Shown here one piece after another: positions 34,039 through 43,434 of a stretch of DNA of 64,000 nt. How positions within the stretch are numbered: position 1 is the stretch's first letter; each line of letters begins with the position of its first letter. The position numbers and the translations under genes are program-made. Below the pieces are notes generated by a model, which was not told the origin of the DNA, made no database searches, and saw only the letters and a list, made by a program, of their open reading frames with translations. The stretch covers positions 23,893-87,892 of the forward strand of contig JAFWAC010000009.1 of NCBI GenBank assembly GCA_017507805.1, in the 5' to 3' direction. The stretch is from Clostridia bacterium (lineage in GTDB: Bacteria; Bacillota; Clostridia; Oscillospirales; Acutalibacteraceae).

Positions 34039-35481
34039 TTATTCCTTTGAAATGACATTATTATAGGCTTCCTTCAGTCTGTCAAACATCAAATTCTTTC
34101 TCTTTTGCTCCGTGTCAATTTCCTTGATATACTTTCCTATCTCGCGCAGCATTCTCGAAGCATCGTATTCAGAAAAGCTGTCAAGAGTGTCTACAACCTG
34201 CAAAAAATATTCAAGCTTTATGTAATTTTCAAGCTCGGGATTTTCATCATTTGCATTTTCCATATCGTCATACAGCTTTTCAAGAATATCAAGAGCAATC
34301 TCATCGTTTTTCTTGGCTGCATCAAGCTCGTTCAAATTTCTGTAAAAGTTAGCTACATTGCGGTAGGAATAGCCAAGCATTATGTTTGCAAAGCCCTTAT
34401 TTTCGGGCGCAAGCTTTGACATAAACAGCAGATTTTCTATTGATTTTTCTCCGTAGGTTATAGCAATGCGGTTGATAATCTCGTCCGCTGTATGCTCAGG
34501 ATTGTCAAGATAAGCCATAAACCAAAGTGAAAGATGCTGTAATGATTGGGTGGCAATCCAAGCGCTCACCTCGCCTCTTTCCTTTAAAAAATTCTCATCA
34601 ACAACCGCTTTGCTCATATCAAATCTGCGGACATTCACATTTTCGTCATTTGAGAAAGCCTGTACTATGAGCTTTCTGTACTTACTGTGCACACGGTCAA
34701 AGGTATCCTCAGATATTATAAGCTTATTGTTTACGGTTTCGGCATTCTCAATAGACAAGAACATATCAAATGCATTCATCGCAAATTCCAATGCCGTTTC
34801 AAGGGTTGCCGAGCCTGCATTGTGTAGCTCCCTTTTAAAGCTTTTGCATTTAGTTTGGGCAAGCAATATCTTTTGCCGCATATATGCACCCTGAACATAA
34901 ACTATCAGATGCTTTGCCAGCTCATAATCCGAAATTCTCGGATTTTCAAGGTGCTCCTCAATTTCATAGCTTATGCGGTGATAATGGTTGACCAGCTTCG
35001 CCAAATCAGTCCTTGGTATCAATCGCTGACGGTCTTTGAAAAGGTCTACAATCCTTTCCGCCATTGCATCATCCTCTGCCCCCTCGCAGGATGCAGACCA
35101 AATTCCGTGTAAATCGGACGGGAGAAGCGAGTTTTCCTCCTCCTTGGAAATATTTATCTTAAATATGTGCATTCGTGAGGAGCTGTATCTTGAATACAAA
35201 TATCCCATTTCATAAATCAGATTTCCGCTTAACTTTGCCGCTGTTTTGCTGTCATCCTCGGCGGTTTTGCCGCGGTAAAGCATTATTGCCTGACTGCAGC
35301 GGTGCATTTGATATCTGATTGTTTCATTTACGGTTTGAAAGGATTTTTTTGTTATGACATCGGGGTTACCGGAATACTCTCCCCCTATAACACCCATATA
35401 CCCCGCCTTATCAAGAATTTCCTTGACCTTAACGGCAAGTGCATTATCCTTATTCCAACCGATAAAAATTAAATCCTTCAT
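34039..35481 (-). CDS. TIR-like domain protein with C-terminal helical (TPR-like) region
   Basis: 480 residues. The start is the ATG at 35481 (MKDLIFIGWN) with an AGGAAG site; an open frame reaching back to 35745 runs through the upstream gene and is not used. Residues 1-~140 resemble the TIR-like, nucleotide-binding domain of CAP12/PF10137-type proteins: IFIGWNKDN at the start, a central strand QAIMLYRG, then NLIYEMGYLYSRY, where Glu91 stands at the position of the TIR NADase catalytic acid, and SDLHGIWS near the end. The rest is helical, with a TPR-like stretch (RNVANFYRNLNELDAAKKNDEIAL). TIR-like proteins of this sort act as defence effectors that destroy NAD+; whether this one does is inference. 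It starts one base after the acetyltransferase stop. Confidence 0.72.
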   Translation of the reverse strand: MKDLIFIGWNKDNALAVKVKEILDKAGYMGVIGGEYSGNPDVITKKSFQTVNETIRYQMHRCSQAIMLYRGKTAEDDSKTAAKLSGNLIYEMGYLYSRYSSSRMHIFKINISKEEENSLLPSDLHGIWSASCEGAEDDAMAERIVDLFKDRQRLIPRTDLAKLVNHYHRISYEIEEHLENPRISDYELAKHLIVYVQGAYMRQKILLAQTKCKSFKRELHNAGSATLETALEFAMNAFDMFLSIENAETVNNKLIISEDTFDRVHSKYRKLIVQAFSNDENVNVRRFDMSKAVVDENFLKERGEVSAWIATQSLQHLSLWFMAYLDNPEHTADEIINRIAITYGEKSIENLLFMSKLAPENKGFANIMLGYSYRNVANFYRNLNELDAAKKNDEIALDILEKLYDDMENANDENPELENYIKLEYFLQVVDTLDSFSEYDASRMLREIGKYIKEIDTEQKRKNLMFDRLKEAYNNVISKE

Positions 35482-35482
35482 A

Positions 35483-36145
35483 TCAAGCTTCCTGTTCTGT
35501 AAAATTTTCGGGGCAATCAAACATCTCTTGCAGCAAAATAAAGGCTTGGGACACATCATATCCATCAGCAAGGGAGTGGTTTGCGGTGATGCTGAAGGTA
35601 CACCTTGTGCGTCCGTTTTCCTCGGTGTATTTACCCCAGGAGACACGCGGAATACAGCTATTTTCCGGCATTCTTTCGGGGACAGGCTCTGAAACCGAAA
35701 CAAAATCAACCCACGGCACACAGGAGCAATAAATATCGTCCACAATAGTGGTGTTATTAAATTCCTTCGGCAGGACAGGGTTTTCCCTTAACCGCGTTGT
35801 CTGCTCCTTGACCAAGCGGCAGAACTCGAAATAATCAGTAGCTGTGTTTGTGCGGTTGTTAAGAAAGAAATCCTTTCTGACACTGAAGGTATAAGCAACA
35901 TTTGCACGGGGAATTTCATAAACCTTACCCTCCAATATTCTGTACCTCAGCGGTTTAATACTGTTAAGTGCCTTGGCAACAAAAAACATAACCGAAGCAA
36001 AGGAGGAGGTATTATTTTTTTTGCAAAACTCCAAGAGCCTTGTCACATCCATTCGCACCGCTATTGCAAAGCAAGGATTGTCAAAGCTTGAAAACCATTC
36101 ATAATGCGTTTTTCTTTCCCAAGAATTAATATCAATTTCTTTCAT
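35483..36145 (-). CDS. CatA-like O-acetyltransferase (chloramphenicol acetyltransferase fold)
   Basis: 220 residues from the ATG at 36145, the usual length for the trimeric CAT family; a GTG at 36157 would overlap the GGGTGG ribosome site. The active-site motif is NHSLADGYDVSQAF (~185-198), equal to the family HHxxxDG with its catalytic His, though the preceding His is replaced by Asn. Other matches are RMDVTRLLEFCKK and LRYRILEGKVYE. The family transfers acetyl from acetyl-CoA to a hydroxyl. Many members are not resistance enzymes, and without the canonical second His chloramphenicol should not be assumed. It is the first gene of the minus-strand run that ends at 24745. Confidence 0.85.
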   Translation of the reverse strand: MKEIDINSWERKTHYEWFSSFDNPCFAIAVRMDVTRLLEFCKKNNTSSFASVMFFVAKALNSIKPLRYRILEGKVYEIPRANVAYTFSVRKDFFLNNRTNTATDYFEFCRLVKEQTTRLRENPVLPKEFNNTTIVDDIYCSCVPWVDFVSVSEPVPERMPENSCIPRVSWGKYTEENGRTRCTFSITANHSLADGYDVSQAFILLQEMFDCPENFTEQEA

Positions 36146-36245
36146 ACTGCCACCCACACAACAAATAAATACAATTAAGCCATAATTTCGCCATTTTATT
36201 ACCTTTTATAGTATCATATACAAAATCCAAAGTCAACAGCCGACA

Positions 36246-36293
36246 ACAAAAATAAGCCCATACCAATGCAAAAAAGCAACGGTATGGGCTTAT
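36246..36293 (-). terminator. Intrinsic terminator of ispH-rpsA
   Basis: On the minus strand ATAAGCCCATACC pairs with GGTATGGGCTTAT around a 16-base loop, followed by a TTTTT-rich tract. It lies 13 bases after the stop codon. Confidence 0.88.
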
Positions 36294-36305
36294 AGCTATT
36301 AATAA

Positions 36306-38396
36306 TTACTCGTTATCGTCTGCAACGGTTTCAACCTCAGCAACCTCTGCTGCCTCGGTTACTTCCTCTGCTTCGGCAGGTGTTTCTGCTGTTTCGTAAA
36401 CAATTTCATCCTCTGCGTCAGCGGGAGCTGCCTGCTCCTCCTCAGTCTCAAGCAAAGCACGGATAGAAAGGCTTACGCGCTTCTTATCAAAGTCAACAGC
36501 GGTGATTTTAGCATCAATCTCCTGACCGACTGTAAGCTCATCCTGCGGCTTAGCAATGTGCTTGTTAGCAATCTGAGAAATATGGATAAGACCGTCAATT
36601 CCGGGAATGATGCGAGCAAAAGCACCGTATGTAGTCATGCTGACTACGGTAACCTTTACAACATCGCCTACGCTGTAGTTATTTTCAAAGATTACCCACG
36701 GATTATCCTCGGGCTTCTTGAAGCCGAGAGAAATCTTTCTCTTTTCGGTATCGATAGCCTTTACATAAACCTCAATGGTGTCTCCAACCAAAACTACCTC
36801 GGAAGGATTCTTGATTCTTGACCAAGAAAGCTCAGAAATATGAACCATACCGTCCACACCGCCGATATCAACAAATGCGCCGTAGCCTGTAAGAGACTTA
36901 ACGGTACCTGTGAAGCGGTCGCCGACAGCAATTTCAGACCAAAGCTTGTCCTCGGCAGCCTTTCTCTGTTCACGGAGAACACTGCGGATAGAGCCGATGG
37001 CTCTGCGGCCTCTGCCAATTTCGATAATACGGAAGGATACCTCTTTACCCTTAAGCTCCTCTAAAGAGTCGTTTCTGGAAGCAGTTGCCTGTGAAGCAGG
37101 GATAAATACCCTTACATTGTTGGTATAAACAACGACACCGCCCTTAATAATGTCCTTAACGAAACCGGTAATGATTTCGCCCGATTCTTTGGCGGCAACT
37201 ATATTGTCCCAACCGGCAATAGCATCGTAACGGCGCTTTGAAAGCATTGCGGTTCCTTCCTGGTCATTGATTTTCATAATGATAAGATTGAGCTTATCAT
37301 TGACCTTCACTTCATCCATAAGCTTAAGCGTGGGATCGGAAGAATATTCATCTGCAGAGATATATCCTGTAACTCCTCTGCCGATGTCCACTGTGATTTC
37401 AGTGGGATTAACAGCAATAACTGTACCTTCTACCTTCTGGTCTCCTGTTAAGCTGCTGAGTGAAGCTTCGAATGCTTCCTCGTCTGTCATTTCCTCGAAG
37501 CTTTTTTGAACAGATTCTTTTACCTCCATCTGTTCTTCAACCGGTTGTAAATTTTCCGACATGGTTTTAATAACCTCCTTTATAATACCTGCAGGCGTAG
37601 ATGCGCCCGCAACAACCCCAACAGTAGCAAATTCAAGCTCAAGCTCTGCCAGCTCGTCCGCCGTTTCAATCAAAAAAGTATTCGGGCAGTTTTGCCTGCA
37701 CACATCAAAAAGCTTTGCTGTGTTTGAGCTGTGTCTGCCACCGACAACTATGATCGCCTCGTTAAGACGGGAAAGCTCATCAGCCTCTCTTTGCCGCATT
37801 GAGGTAGCATTACATATTGTATCAAAAATTTCTGCATTTGTACATACTTTTTTTAAATTTTTTTGCAGGTTGTTCCAAATTTCTGCATTAAATGTGGTTT
37901 GAGATACCAAAATCAGGTTTTTTTGGGCAAAATTCTCCTTTTCGCAGAGCAATTTTTCCAATTCCTCCACACTTGAAACCACATAGTATTCCCCGAAGCA
38001 GTTTCCGATTATACCCTTAACCTCCTGATGGTTGCTGTCCCCTGCAATCACGGTTATATACCCTGCAAGGCTTTTTTCCCTTACAATGCGGTGAATTTTC
38101 GCCACAAAGGGGCAGGTTGCATCGGCAAGCTTCACGCCCAAAGCCTCCGCCCTTTCGTAAACCGAACGCGCCACACCGTGAGAACGGATAACCAGGGTTT
38201 CACCCTCCGTCACCTGTTCAGGTGACTCGACTATCCGCACACCCCTTTGCGCAAGCTCCTCTACAAGCTGAGGATTATGGATTATGGGACCTAAGGTGCA
38301 TACCCTTTCATTTTTTTCCAACAGCTCGTAGACCATATTAACCGCGCGGTCAACACCGAAGCAGAAGCCGGCAGTTTTTGCAAGTGTTATTTTCAC
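36306..38396 (-). CDS. ispH: Bifunctional HMBPP reductase (IspH) - ribosomal protein S1 fusion
   Basis: 696 residues. The first ~280 are IspH, the last enzyme of the MEP isoprenoid pathway, which reduces HMBPP to IPP and DMAPP with a [4Fe-4S] cluster. The three cluster cysteines are seen in AGFCFGVDRA (Cys12), DATCPFV (~95) and CNATSMRQ (~195). After a linker come four S1 RNA-binding repeats (~320-650), with VDIGRGVTGYI, IKGGVVVYTNNVRVFI, GYGAFVDIGGVDGMVHIS and TYGAFARIIPGIDGLIHIS, then an acidic tail. Such IspH-S1 fusions are normal in Clostridia, and the S1 part probably aids mRNA binding at the ribosome. It directly follows cmk, the usual clostridial pairing. Confidence 0.95.
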   Translation of the reverse strand: MKITLAKTAGFCFGVDRAVNMVYELLEKNERVCTLGPIIHNPQLVEELAQRGVRIVESPEQVTEGETLVIRSHGVARSVYERAEALGVKLADATCPFVAKIHRIVREKSLAGYITVIAGDSNHQEVKGIIGNCFGEYYVVSSVEELEKLLCEKENFAQKNLILVSQTTFNAEIWNNLQKNLKKVCTNAEIFDTICNATSMRQREADELSRLNEAIIVVGGRHSSNTAKLFDVCRQNCPNTFLIETADELAELELEFATVGVVAGASTPAGIIKEVIKTMSENLQPVEEQMEVKESVQKSFEEMTDEEAFEASLSSLTGDQKVEGTVIAVNPTEITVDIGRGVTGYISADEYSSDPTLKLMDEVKVNDKLNLIIMKINDQEGTAMLSKRRYDAIAGWDNIVAAKESGEIITGFVKDIIKGGVVVYTNNVRVFIPASQATASRNDSLEELKGKEVSFRIIEIGRGRRAIGSIRSVLREQRKAAEDKLWSEIAVGDRFTGTVKSLTGYGAFVDIGGVDGMVHISELSWSRIKNPSEVVLVGDTIEVYVKAIDTEKRKISLGFKKPEDNPWVIFENNYSVGDVVKVTVVSMTTYGAFARIIPGIDGLIHISQIANKHIAKPQDELTVGQEIDAKITAVDFDKKRVSLSIRALLETEEEQAAPADAEDEIVYETAETPAEAEEVTEAAEVAEVETVADDNE

Positions 38397-39062
38397 TTAA
38401 TTTATGCCTTCCTTCACGATTTTCAAAATAAGCTCTAAGGACTGCTCCAAATCACAGTCGGTGGTGTCAGCCAAAACGGCGTCATCCGCCTGCTTAAGCG
38501 GGGCGGCAGAACGGTGACTGTCATTATAATCGCGTTGTACCATATCGTCATAAACCTCTTGAAAGGTAACCTTTTCGCCCTTTTCCACAAGCTCCTTATA
38601 CCTACGGCGAGCGCGTGCCTCCGCAGAAGCGGTGAGGAAAATTTTAACGGTGGCATCGGGCAGAACAACGGTACCGATGTCTCTGCCGTCCATTAAAACA
38701 TTATTCTCGCGCGCGAGCTTTCTCTGCATTTCAAGCAAAAATTTTCTGACGGCAGGCTTTGCCGAAACGGCAGAAGCCATCATCGAAATCTGAGGTGTGC
38801 GGATTTTATCCGAAACATCCTCACCGTCAAGAAAAACCCTTTGCTCGCCGTCAACAAAACGGATATCAACCTGTGTATCGGACAATATCGCCTCTATATC
38901 ACAGTTAAGCTCGGTATCAACACCGCAACGCACAAATTTAAGACCGACTGTGCGGTAAAGAGCGCCTGTGTCCACATAAATAAAGCCAAGCGCCTTTGCG
39001 GCTCTGCGTGAAAGTGTGCTTTTACCTGCCCCTGCCGGGCCGTCTATTGCAACAGAAATCAT
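38397..39062 (-). CDS. cmk: Cytidylate kinase
   Basis: 221 residues from the ATG at 39062 (MISVAIDGPAGAGKST), with GGAGAAAAGG ahead; an in-frame extension to 39161 overlaps the upstream gene and is rejected. It phosphorylates CMP and dCMP with ATP. Seen are the P-loop GPAGAGKS (8-15), DTGALYRTVGL, LMDGRDIGTVVLPDA (the NMP-binding signature) and FLTASAEARARRRY. The length is standard. It ends right where ispH-rpsA starts, so the two are coupled. Confidence 0.95.
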   Translation of the reverse strand: MISVAIDGPAGAGKSTLSRRAAKALGFIYVDTGALYRTVGLKFVRCGVDTELNCDIEAILSDTQVDIRFVDGEQRVFLDGEDVSDKIRTPQISMMASAVSAKPAVRKFLLEMQRKLARENNVLMDGRDIGTVVLPDATVKIFLTASAEARARRRYKELVEKGEKVTFQEVYDDMVQRDYNDSHRSAAPLKQADDAVLADTTDCDLEQSLELILKIVKEGIN

Positions 39063-39084
39063 AACCTTTTCTCCAATCGTAATA

Positions 39085-40320
39085 TTAAATATTAAGTCCT
39101 GCCTTGTAGCCGGTAGAAAATGCAATCTGCAGATTAAAACCGCCCGTAAGGCTATCCACATCTATTATCTCGCCTGCAAAGAAAAGCCCGTCTATAAGCT
39201 TTGACTGCATTGTGGCAGGATTTATCTCTTTAACCGAAACACCGCCTCGGGTTATAATAGCCTCCTCAATAGGTCTGAAGCCTGTAATTGAAAGAGGGAA
39301 ATTTTTAATAAGAAGGCAAAGCTCACGGCGCTGCTCACGGCTCACGCTATTAACCTTGCAATCCCCCGATATTCCCGAAAGGCTTACTATTACCGGAATA
39401 AGGCTTTTGGGCAACAGCTTATCAAGAGAATTGGAAAAATCCTTGTTTTGCTGTTCGGAAAAATCCCTTAAAACACGGCTGTCAAGCTGTTCGATGCTTA
39501 AAGCGGGCTTTAAATCTATAAACGCCTTATATTGCTTGGTGCCCATTTTATCAAGGTAAGCCGAGGCGCTTAAAACCAACGGTCCCGATATTCCGAAATG
39601 GGTGAAAAGTATTTCGCCCTGATTAGAGAACACCGCTTTTTTCTTGCCCTCCTCAAAAACCGAGAGGGTAACATTTTTAAGTGAAAGCCCCGAAAGTCGG
39701 TTACAAAAGCCCTCGTGACATTCCAAGGGAATCAGGGATGGCTTCAGCTCTGTAACGGTGTGACCGAGCTTTTCTGCCATACGGTGTCCCTCACCCGTAG
39801 AGCCTGTCAGAGGATAGGACACACCGCCTGTGGCGATGATTACACCCTCTGCCTCAACGGTATCGCCGCTTTCAAGCCGCACACCCTTCACCTGACCGTT
39901 TTCGGCAACAATTTCAACCGCCCTGCCGCAAAGGAATTTAACCCCTTTTTTCTTGACCGCGCCGACCAGCGCGTCCACAATATCCACCGCCTTGTCCGAC
40001 ACGGGAAAAACCCTGTTTCCTCTTTCGGTTTTCAGTTCAACACCCTGTGAGGTGAAAAAATCCATTGTATCCTTAGGCGAAAACTCGGAAAATGCGGAAT
40101 ACAAAAATCGGGCATTGCGCGGCACATTTGCAATGAGGGTATCTATATCACAGTTATTGGTAACATTACAGCGTCCCTTTCCGGTTATCATTACCTTTCG
40201 GGCGCACCGTTCATTTTTTTCCACAACGGTTATGCGGCAAGCCTTATTGCACGCGGCGCTGTACGCCGCCATAAGTCCTGCGGCACCGCCGCCTATTATC
40301 ACAATTCTTTTCAAATCCAT
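39085..40320 (-). CDS. HI0933/YhiN-family flavoprotein (NAD(P)/FAD-dependent oxidoreductase)
   Basis: 411 residues. It has the N-terminal FAD-binding GGGAAGLMAA (10-19), the family signature KVMITGKGRCNVTNN (~43-57), GNRVFPVSDKAVDIVDAL, ATGGVSYPLTGSTGEGH and the C-terminal FAD clamp FFAGEIIDVDSLTGGFNLQIA. The physiological reaction of most members is unknown; BaiN of bile-acid metabolism belongs to this family. Cytoplasmic. It lies 12 bases after the next flavoprotein gene and 22 before cmk. Confidence 0.92.
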   Translation of the reverse strand: MDLKRIVIIGGGAAGLMAAYSAACNKACRITVVEKNERCARKVMITGKGRCNVTNNCDIDTLIANVPRNARFLYSAFSEFSPKDTMDFFTSQGVELKTERGNRVFPVSDKAVDIVDALVGAVKKKGVKFLCGRAVEIVAENGQVKGVRLESGDTVEAEGVIIATGGVSYPLTGSTGEGHRMAEKLGHTVTELKPSLIPLECHEGFCNRLSGLSLKNVTLSVFEEGKKKAVFSNQGEILFTHFGISGPLVLSASAYLDKMGTKQYKAFIDLKPALSIEQLDSRVLRDFSEQQNKDFSNSLDKLLPKSLIPVIVSLSGISGDCKVNSVSREQRRELCLLIKNFPLSITGFRPIEEAIITRGGVSVKEINPATMQSKLIDGLFFAGEIIDVDSLTGGFNLQIAFSTGYKAGLNI

Positions 40321-40332
40321 TTTTTGTCTGCC

Positions 40333-41709
40333 TTACACTATGCAATCGGCAACATAAATTCCCATTGCGCCCGACTGTGAAAGACCGCGGCAGATGCCGC
40401 TTCCGTCACCTATAATATATACCCCGTCCGTCAGCTCAAATTTGTCATTCATAAATTCGGGACGGATGGAATAATACTTGCTTTCGCATCCGTAAAGGAG
40501 GGTATCATCATTCGCGGTACCCGGCGCAACCTTATCAAGCGCGTAGATGGTTTCGATTATATTTGTGAGTATTCTGTGGGGCAGAACAAGGGAAATATCA
40601 CCCGCTGTTGCCTTCAATGTCGGCTCAACCGTGTTTTGGGAGAGACGGTGCTCGTTGGTGCGTCTGCCCCTTATCAGATCGCCGAAGCGCTGAACCAAGA
40701 CATTACCGTTGCCAATCATATTGGCAAGTCTTGAAATGCTTTCAGCATACTCGGTAGGCTGATTAAAGGGCTCTGTGAAGCGAATACTCGAAAGTATTGC
40801 AAAGTTGCAGTTTTCGGTGCGCTTTTCATCCTCGGCGTAGGAGTGACCGTTGGCTGTAATAATCCCGTGGTTGTTTTCCGCAGATACCAAGCCGCCCTTA
40901 TTAAAGCAGAACATTCTGCAGCGGTCCTCAAAGGTTTTGGTTTTATAAAGGATTTTCGGCTCGTAAATCTTATCGGAAAATTCACGCCAAACAATATCCT
41001 TCATTTCTACACGAACACCTATATCTATATGATTTGAATGCATTTTAACGCCAAAGCTACGGCAAAAATCAGCAACGAAATTAGCGCCGCCTCTGCCGGT
41101 GGCGATTATAATTTTCTCTGCAAAAAGCCTTTCACCGTTGGTAAAACTAAGAATATATCCCTGCTCGTCCCTTTCCACGGTACTGCAATCGTAAAAATGC
41201 AGAAGCTCAACACCCAGCTCGGAAATTGCGTTTATAAGGTTTTGCATGGTGATATAATTCTTATCGGTTCCCAGATGCTTTACATTCATATCAAGAAGCC
41301 TTAAATTATTTTGCAGACACTTAAGCTTTAAGTCATCGTTGGATTTATAGACCTTCGGCTCACCCGATGTGCAATATTTATTAAGAATTTTATCCACTTC
41401 ATTGATATACTTATTTGCCTTTGCATCGCCAAGCTCCTCACCCAAGGTGCCGCCGTAGGCTGTGCCTAAATTGAACTTACCGTCCGAAAAAGCGCCTGCG
41501 CCGGCGTAGCCGCTGGTTATACTGCAGGTTTTGCAATGTATACAGGTGTTCTCCCTGCCGGCGGGACAGTGCCGTTTTTCAAGCACATTTCCCCTTTCGG
41601 TTATGGCAACCTTTATATCGGGAGAATTTTGCTTCAAGCGATATGCCGCCATAAGACCACCGATACCGCCGCCGATTATAACAACATCATACCTTTTCTT
41701 TTCCGACAC
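40333..41709 (-). CDS. COG2509-type FAD-dependent dehydrogenase
   Basis: 458 residues from a GTG at 41709, nine bases after GAAGGA; ATGs at 41718 and 41745 are too near to or ahead of that site. It has the dinucleotide-binding motif GGGIGGLMAAYR near the start, a cysteine cluster CIHCKTCSITSGYAGAGAFSDGKFN (~50), ATGRGGANFVADFCR, and at the end YIIGDGSGICRGLSQSGAMGIYVAD. This matches the uncharacterised NAD(FAD)-utilising dehydrogenases of Clostridia. The Cys cluster may hold an Fe-S centre. The true substrate is unknown. It is probably in one operon with the HI0933-type flavoprotein. Confidence 0.88.
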   Translation of the reverse strand: MSEKKRYDVVIIGGGIGGLMAAYRLKQNSPDIKVAITERGNVLEKRHCPAGRENTCIHCKTCSITSGYAGAGAFSDGKFNLGTAYGGTLGEELGDAKANKYINEVDKILNKYCTSGEPKVYKSNDDLKLKCLQNNLRLLDMNVKHLGTDKNYITMQNLINAISELGVELLHFYDCSTVERDEQGYILSFTNGERLFAEKIIIATGRGGANFVADFCRSFGVKMHSNHIDIGVRVEMKDIVWREFSDKIYEPKILYKTKTFEDRCRMFCFNKGGLVSAENNHGIITANGHSYAEDEKRTENCNFAILSSIRFTEPFNQPTEYAESISRLANMIGNGNVLVQRFGDLIRGRRTNEHRLSQNTVEPTLKATAGDISLVLPHRILTNIIETIYALDKVAPGTANDDTLLYGCESKYYSIRPEFMNDKFELTDGVYIIGDGSGICRGLSQSGAMGIYVADCIV

Positions 41710-41736
41710 ACAAATCATTCCTTCACACACAAAATA

Positions 41737-41774
41737 GGACTGCATTTTCTTATACTGAAAATGCAGTCCCTACT
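41737..41774. repeat. Hairpin with GTAGGGACTGC start, possible member of the REPIN-like family or terminator
   Basis: GGACTGCATTTTC and GAAAATGCAGTCC are perfect inverted arms around a 7-base loop, bordered by GTAGGGA on the minus strand. It lies between the DUF4340 gene and the flavoprotein gene. No good U-tract follows, so a terminator role is uncertain. Confidence 0.55.
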
Positions 41775-41827
41775 GCTTGAATTACACTAATATTATAAAA
41801 TACAAAAAATAGTTTGTCAACCTTTAG

Positions 41828-43432
41828 TTAGGCTGTTTCTCCTACCAGCTTTTGTGCAGATTTCAAAAGCTTTTTAAGGGAGGATGAGGTAACTCTGCCC
41901 ATAAAGGTACCGTTTATCTTGTACTCATAGCGAGTCTCGCTCACCTTAATAAATTCCACCCTGTACTCCCCGCCGATGTCCTCATTATATTTGAATACCA
42001 TCGTATACTCGGGGGTGCCTGAGGTCTGTTCAACAGTAAAATCGGTACAGGCAATGCTTATACATTCCTGATAGAAGCTTTGGAAATCATCTGTAACGAT
42101 TTTCTCACCCTTGTAGGTGATGATATAATCCTCGTCAAACTCCTCGTCCTCAACCTTTTCTATGCCGAAGCTGTAAGTATTCTGTCCTGACGCAAAGGAA
42201 AATTCAGAAATAGTATCAATTGAAACAAGGGCAACCCAAGAGGAATAGAAATCCTTAAGCTCATACCCCAAAATTTCTGAAGCAGAAGCAGAAACAATCT
42301 TGATAAGCTTCGCACCGTCACAAACGGCGGCATAGTTTCCGTCCTCCTGCAAAGCGAATTTGTAGGTAAGAGTTGTGTCAAGTATTTTCATAGTAATCAC
42401 AACATCGGGATTGTCTAAACCGAATTTTGCCAAGGAAGCCGCGCTCACATCAAAGGAATAAGCGCCTGTGACGCTGACACCGCTTTGGAAAAGGGTGATT
42501 GCCGCGCTCACAGCCTCATCATTTGCAATTCTTTTTGAGGGTGAGAGGATATTGTAGCCTATATACTGTGAAATCTCATCATCTGAATTGTTAGGCGCAA
42601 TAACAACGGGCTTTTCAAAATTCTTGCCCGATACGGTTATCGTGTCAAAGCTTGCCAAAGCATCCGAGTCGTTTTTATAATCTGCCATTTCATCGGTCAG
42701 GGTAAAGGCAGGCAGAGCATCGGTATTGGCAAGCTGCAAAGCATTAAACTCAAACTCTGACTTGGTGGTGCTTTCTACAACATAAATCTTATCATCGGTA
42801 GAAAGCTTAAGGTAATGACCGCTTTTATCGGGGGATTCATCACCAAAATAAATTGAAAACTCACCGTCATCGCTTGTGACAACCTTAACGGTAACAGCAG
42901 GGTTATCAAGTCCGCAATCGGCAGCAGTTCTCTGTGTTACCTCGCGTGTAGCAGTAATATATGCTGCGGCAGAAGCAACATTTTCTGTCGAAATTGTGCT
43001 TATAAGCTCCTTATCATAACCGTCAAGATACCAAGTCACCGTTTCGGTGGTCTCACTCGAGGTGGAGCTTTCATTCTCCTCGATTACAGAATAAAGCTTA
43101 AAGGTTCCCTCTTTGTTAGTAACTGTAACGGTTTTAAAATCATCGCTCTTCAAATCAAGAACATTTATTTCCTCAATTGCAGGTGTGGATGATGTGTCAT
43201 CCTCCCTTTCGGGGATAAGCTTAACAACGGCAAGCGTACCGCCGACCAGCACCGCAACCGCCAAAACAGAGGCTATAACAATGGGCAAGCGTTTTTTCTT
43301 TTTTGAATTTTCTGCTTTTTTCTTATGCTCTGTAGGATCGGAAAAAACGGTTGAAAGCTCTTCTTCGGAAGAGCTTTCGGTGATTTCCGCCCCGAGCTCG
43401 TTAATCTTTTCGTTTTCGGGAATATTGTTCAT
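41828..43432 (-). CDS. DUF4340 protein of a Gld-type ABC cluster
   Basis: 534 residues. A charged cytosolic N-terminus (~1-48), one membrane helix (PIVIASVLAVAVLVGGTLAVV, ~50-70) and a long extracytoplasmic part with two repeats of the DUF4340 type (WYLDGYD..., YITATREVTQRTAADCGLDNPAVTVKV..., later KFGLDNPDVVITMK). DUF4340 proteins are regularly encoded with GldG-like proteins and may assist the ABC system at the outer face of the membrane. It starts three bases after the GldG gene ends, so coupling is certain. The transported substrate is unknown. Confidence 0.85.
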   Translation of the reverse strand: MNNIPENEKINELGAEITESSSEEELSTVFSDPTEHKKKAENSKKKKRLPIVIASVLAVAVLVGGTLAVVKLIPEREDDTSSTPAIEEINVLDLKSDDFKTVTVTNKEGTFKLYSVIEENESSTSSETTETVTWYLDGYDKELISTISTENVASAAAYITATREVTQRTAADCGLDNPAVTVKVVTSDDGEFSIYFGDESPDKSGHYLKLSTDDKIYVVESTTKSEFEFNALQLANTDALPAFTLTDEMADYKNDSDALASFDTITVSGKNFEKPVVIAPNNSDDEISQYIGYNILSPSKRIANDEAVSAAITLFQSGVSVTGAYSFDVSAASLAKFGLDNPDVVITMKILDTTLTYKFALQEDGNYAAVCDGAKLIKIVSASASEILGYELKDFYSSWVALVSIDTISEFSFASGQNTYSFGIEKVEDEEFDEDYIITYKGEKIVTDDFQSFYQECISIACTDFTVEQTSGTPEYTMVFKYNEDIGGEYRVEFIKVSETRYEYKINGTFMGRVTSSSLKKLLKSAQKLVGETA

Positions 43433-43434
43433 TA

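Noticed and set aside
35482-35745. N-terminal extension of the TIR-like protein
   Set aside because: It runs through the acetyltransferase gene in another frame, and the ATG at 35481 has a ribosome site and begins the domain.
35483-36145. Calling the CAT-like gene a chloramphenicol resistance gene
   Set aside because: The first His of the HHxxxDG motif is Asn and many family members have other roles.
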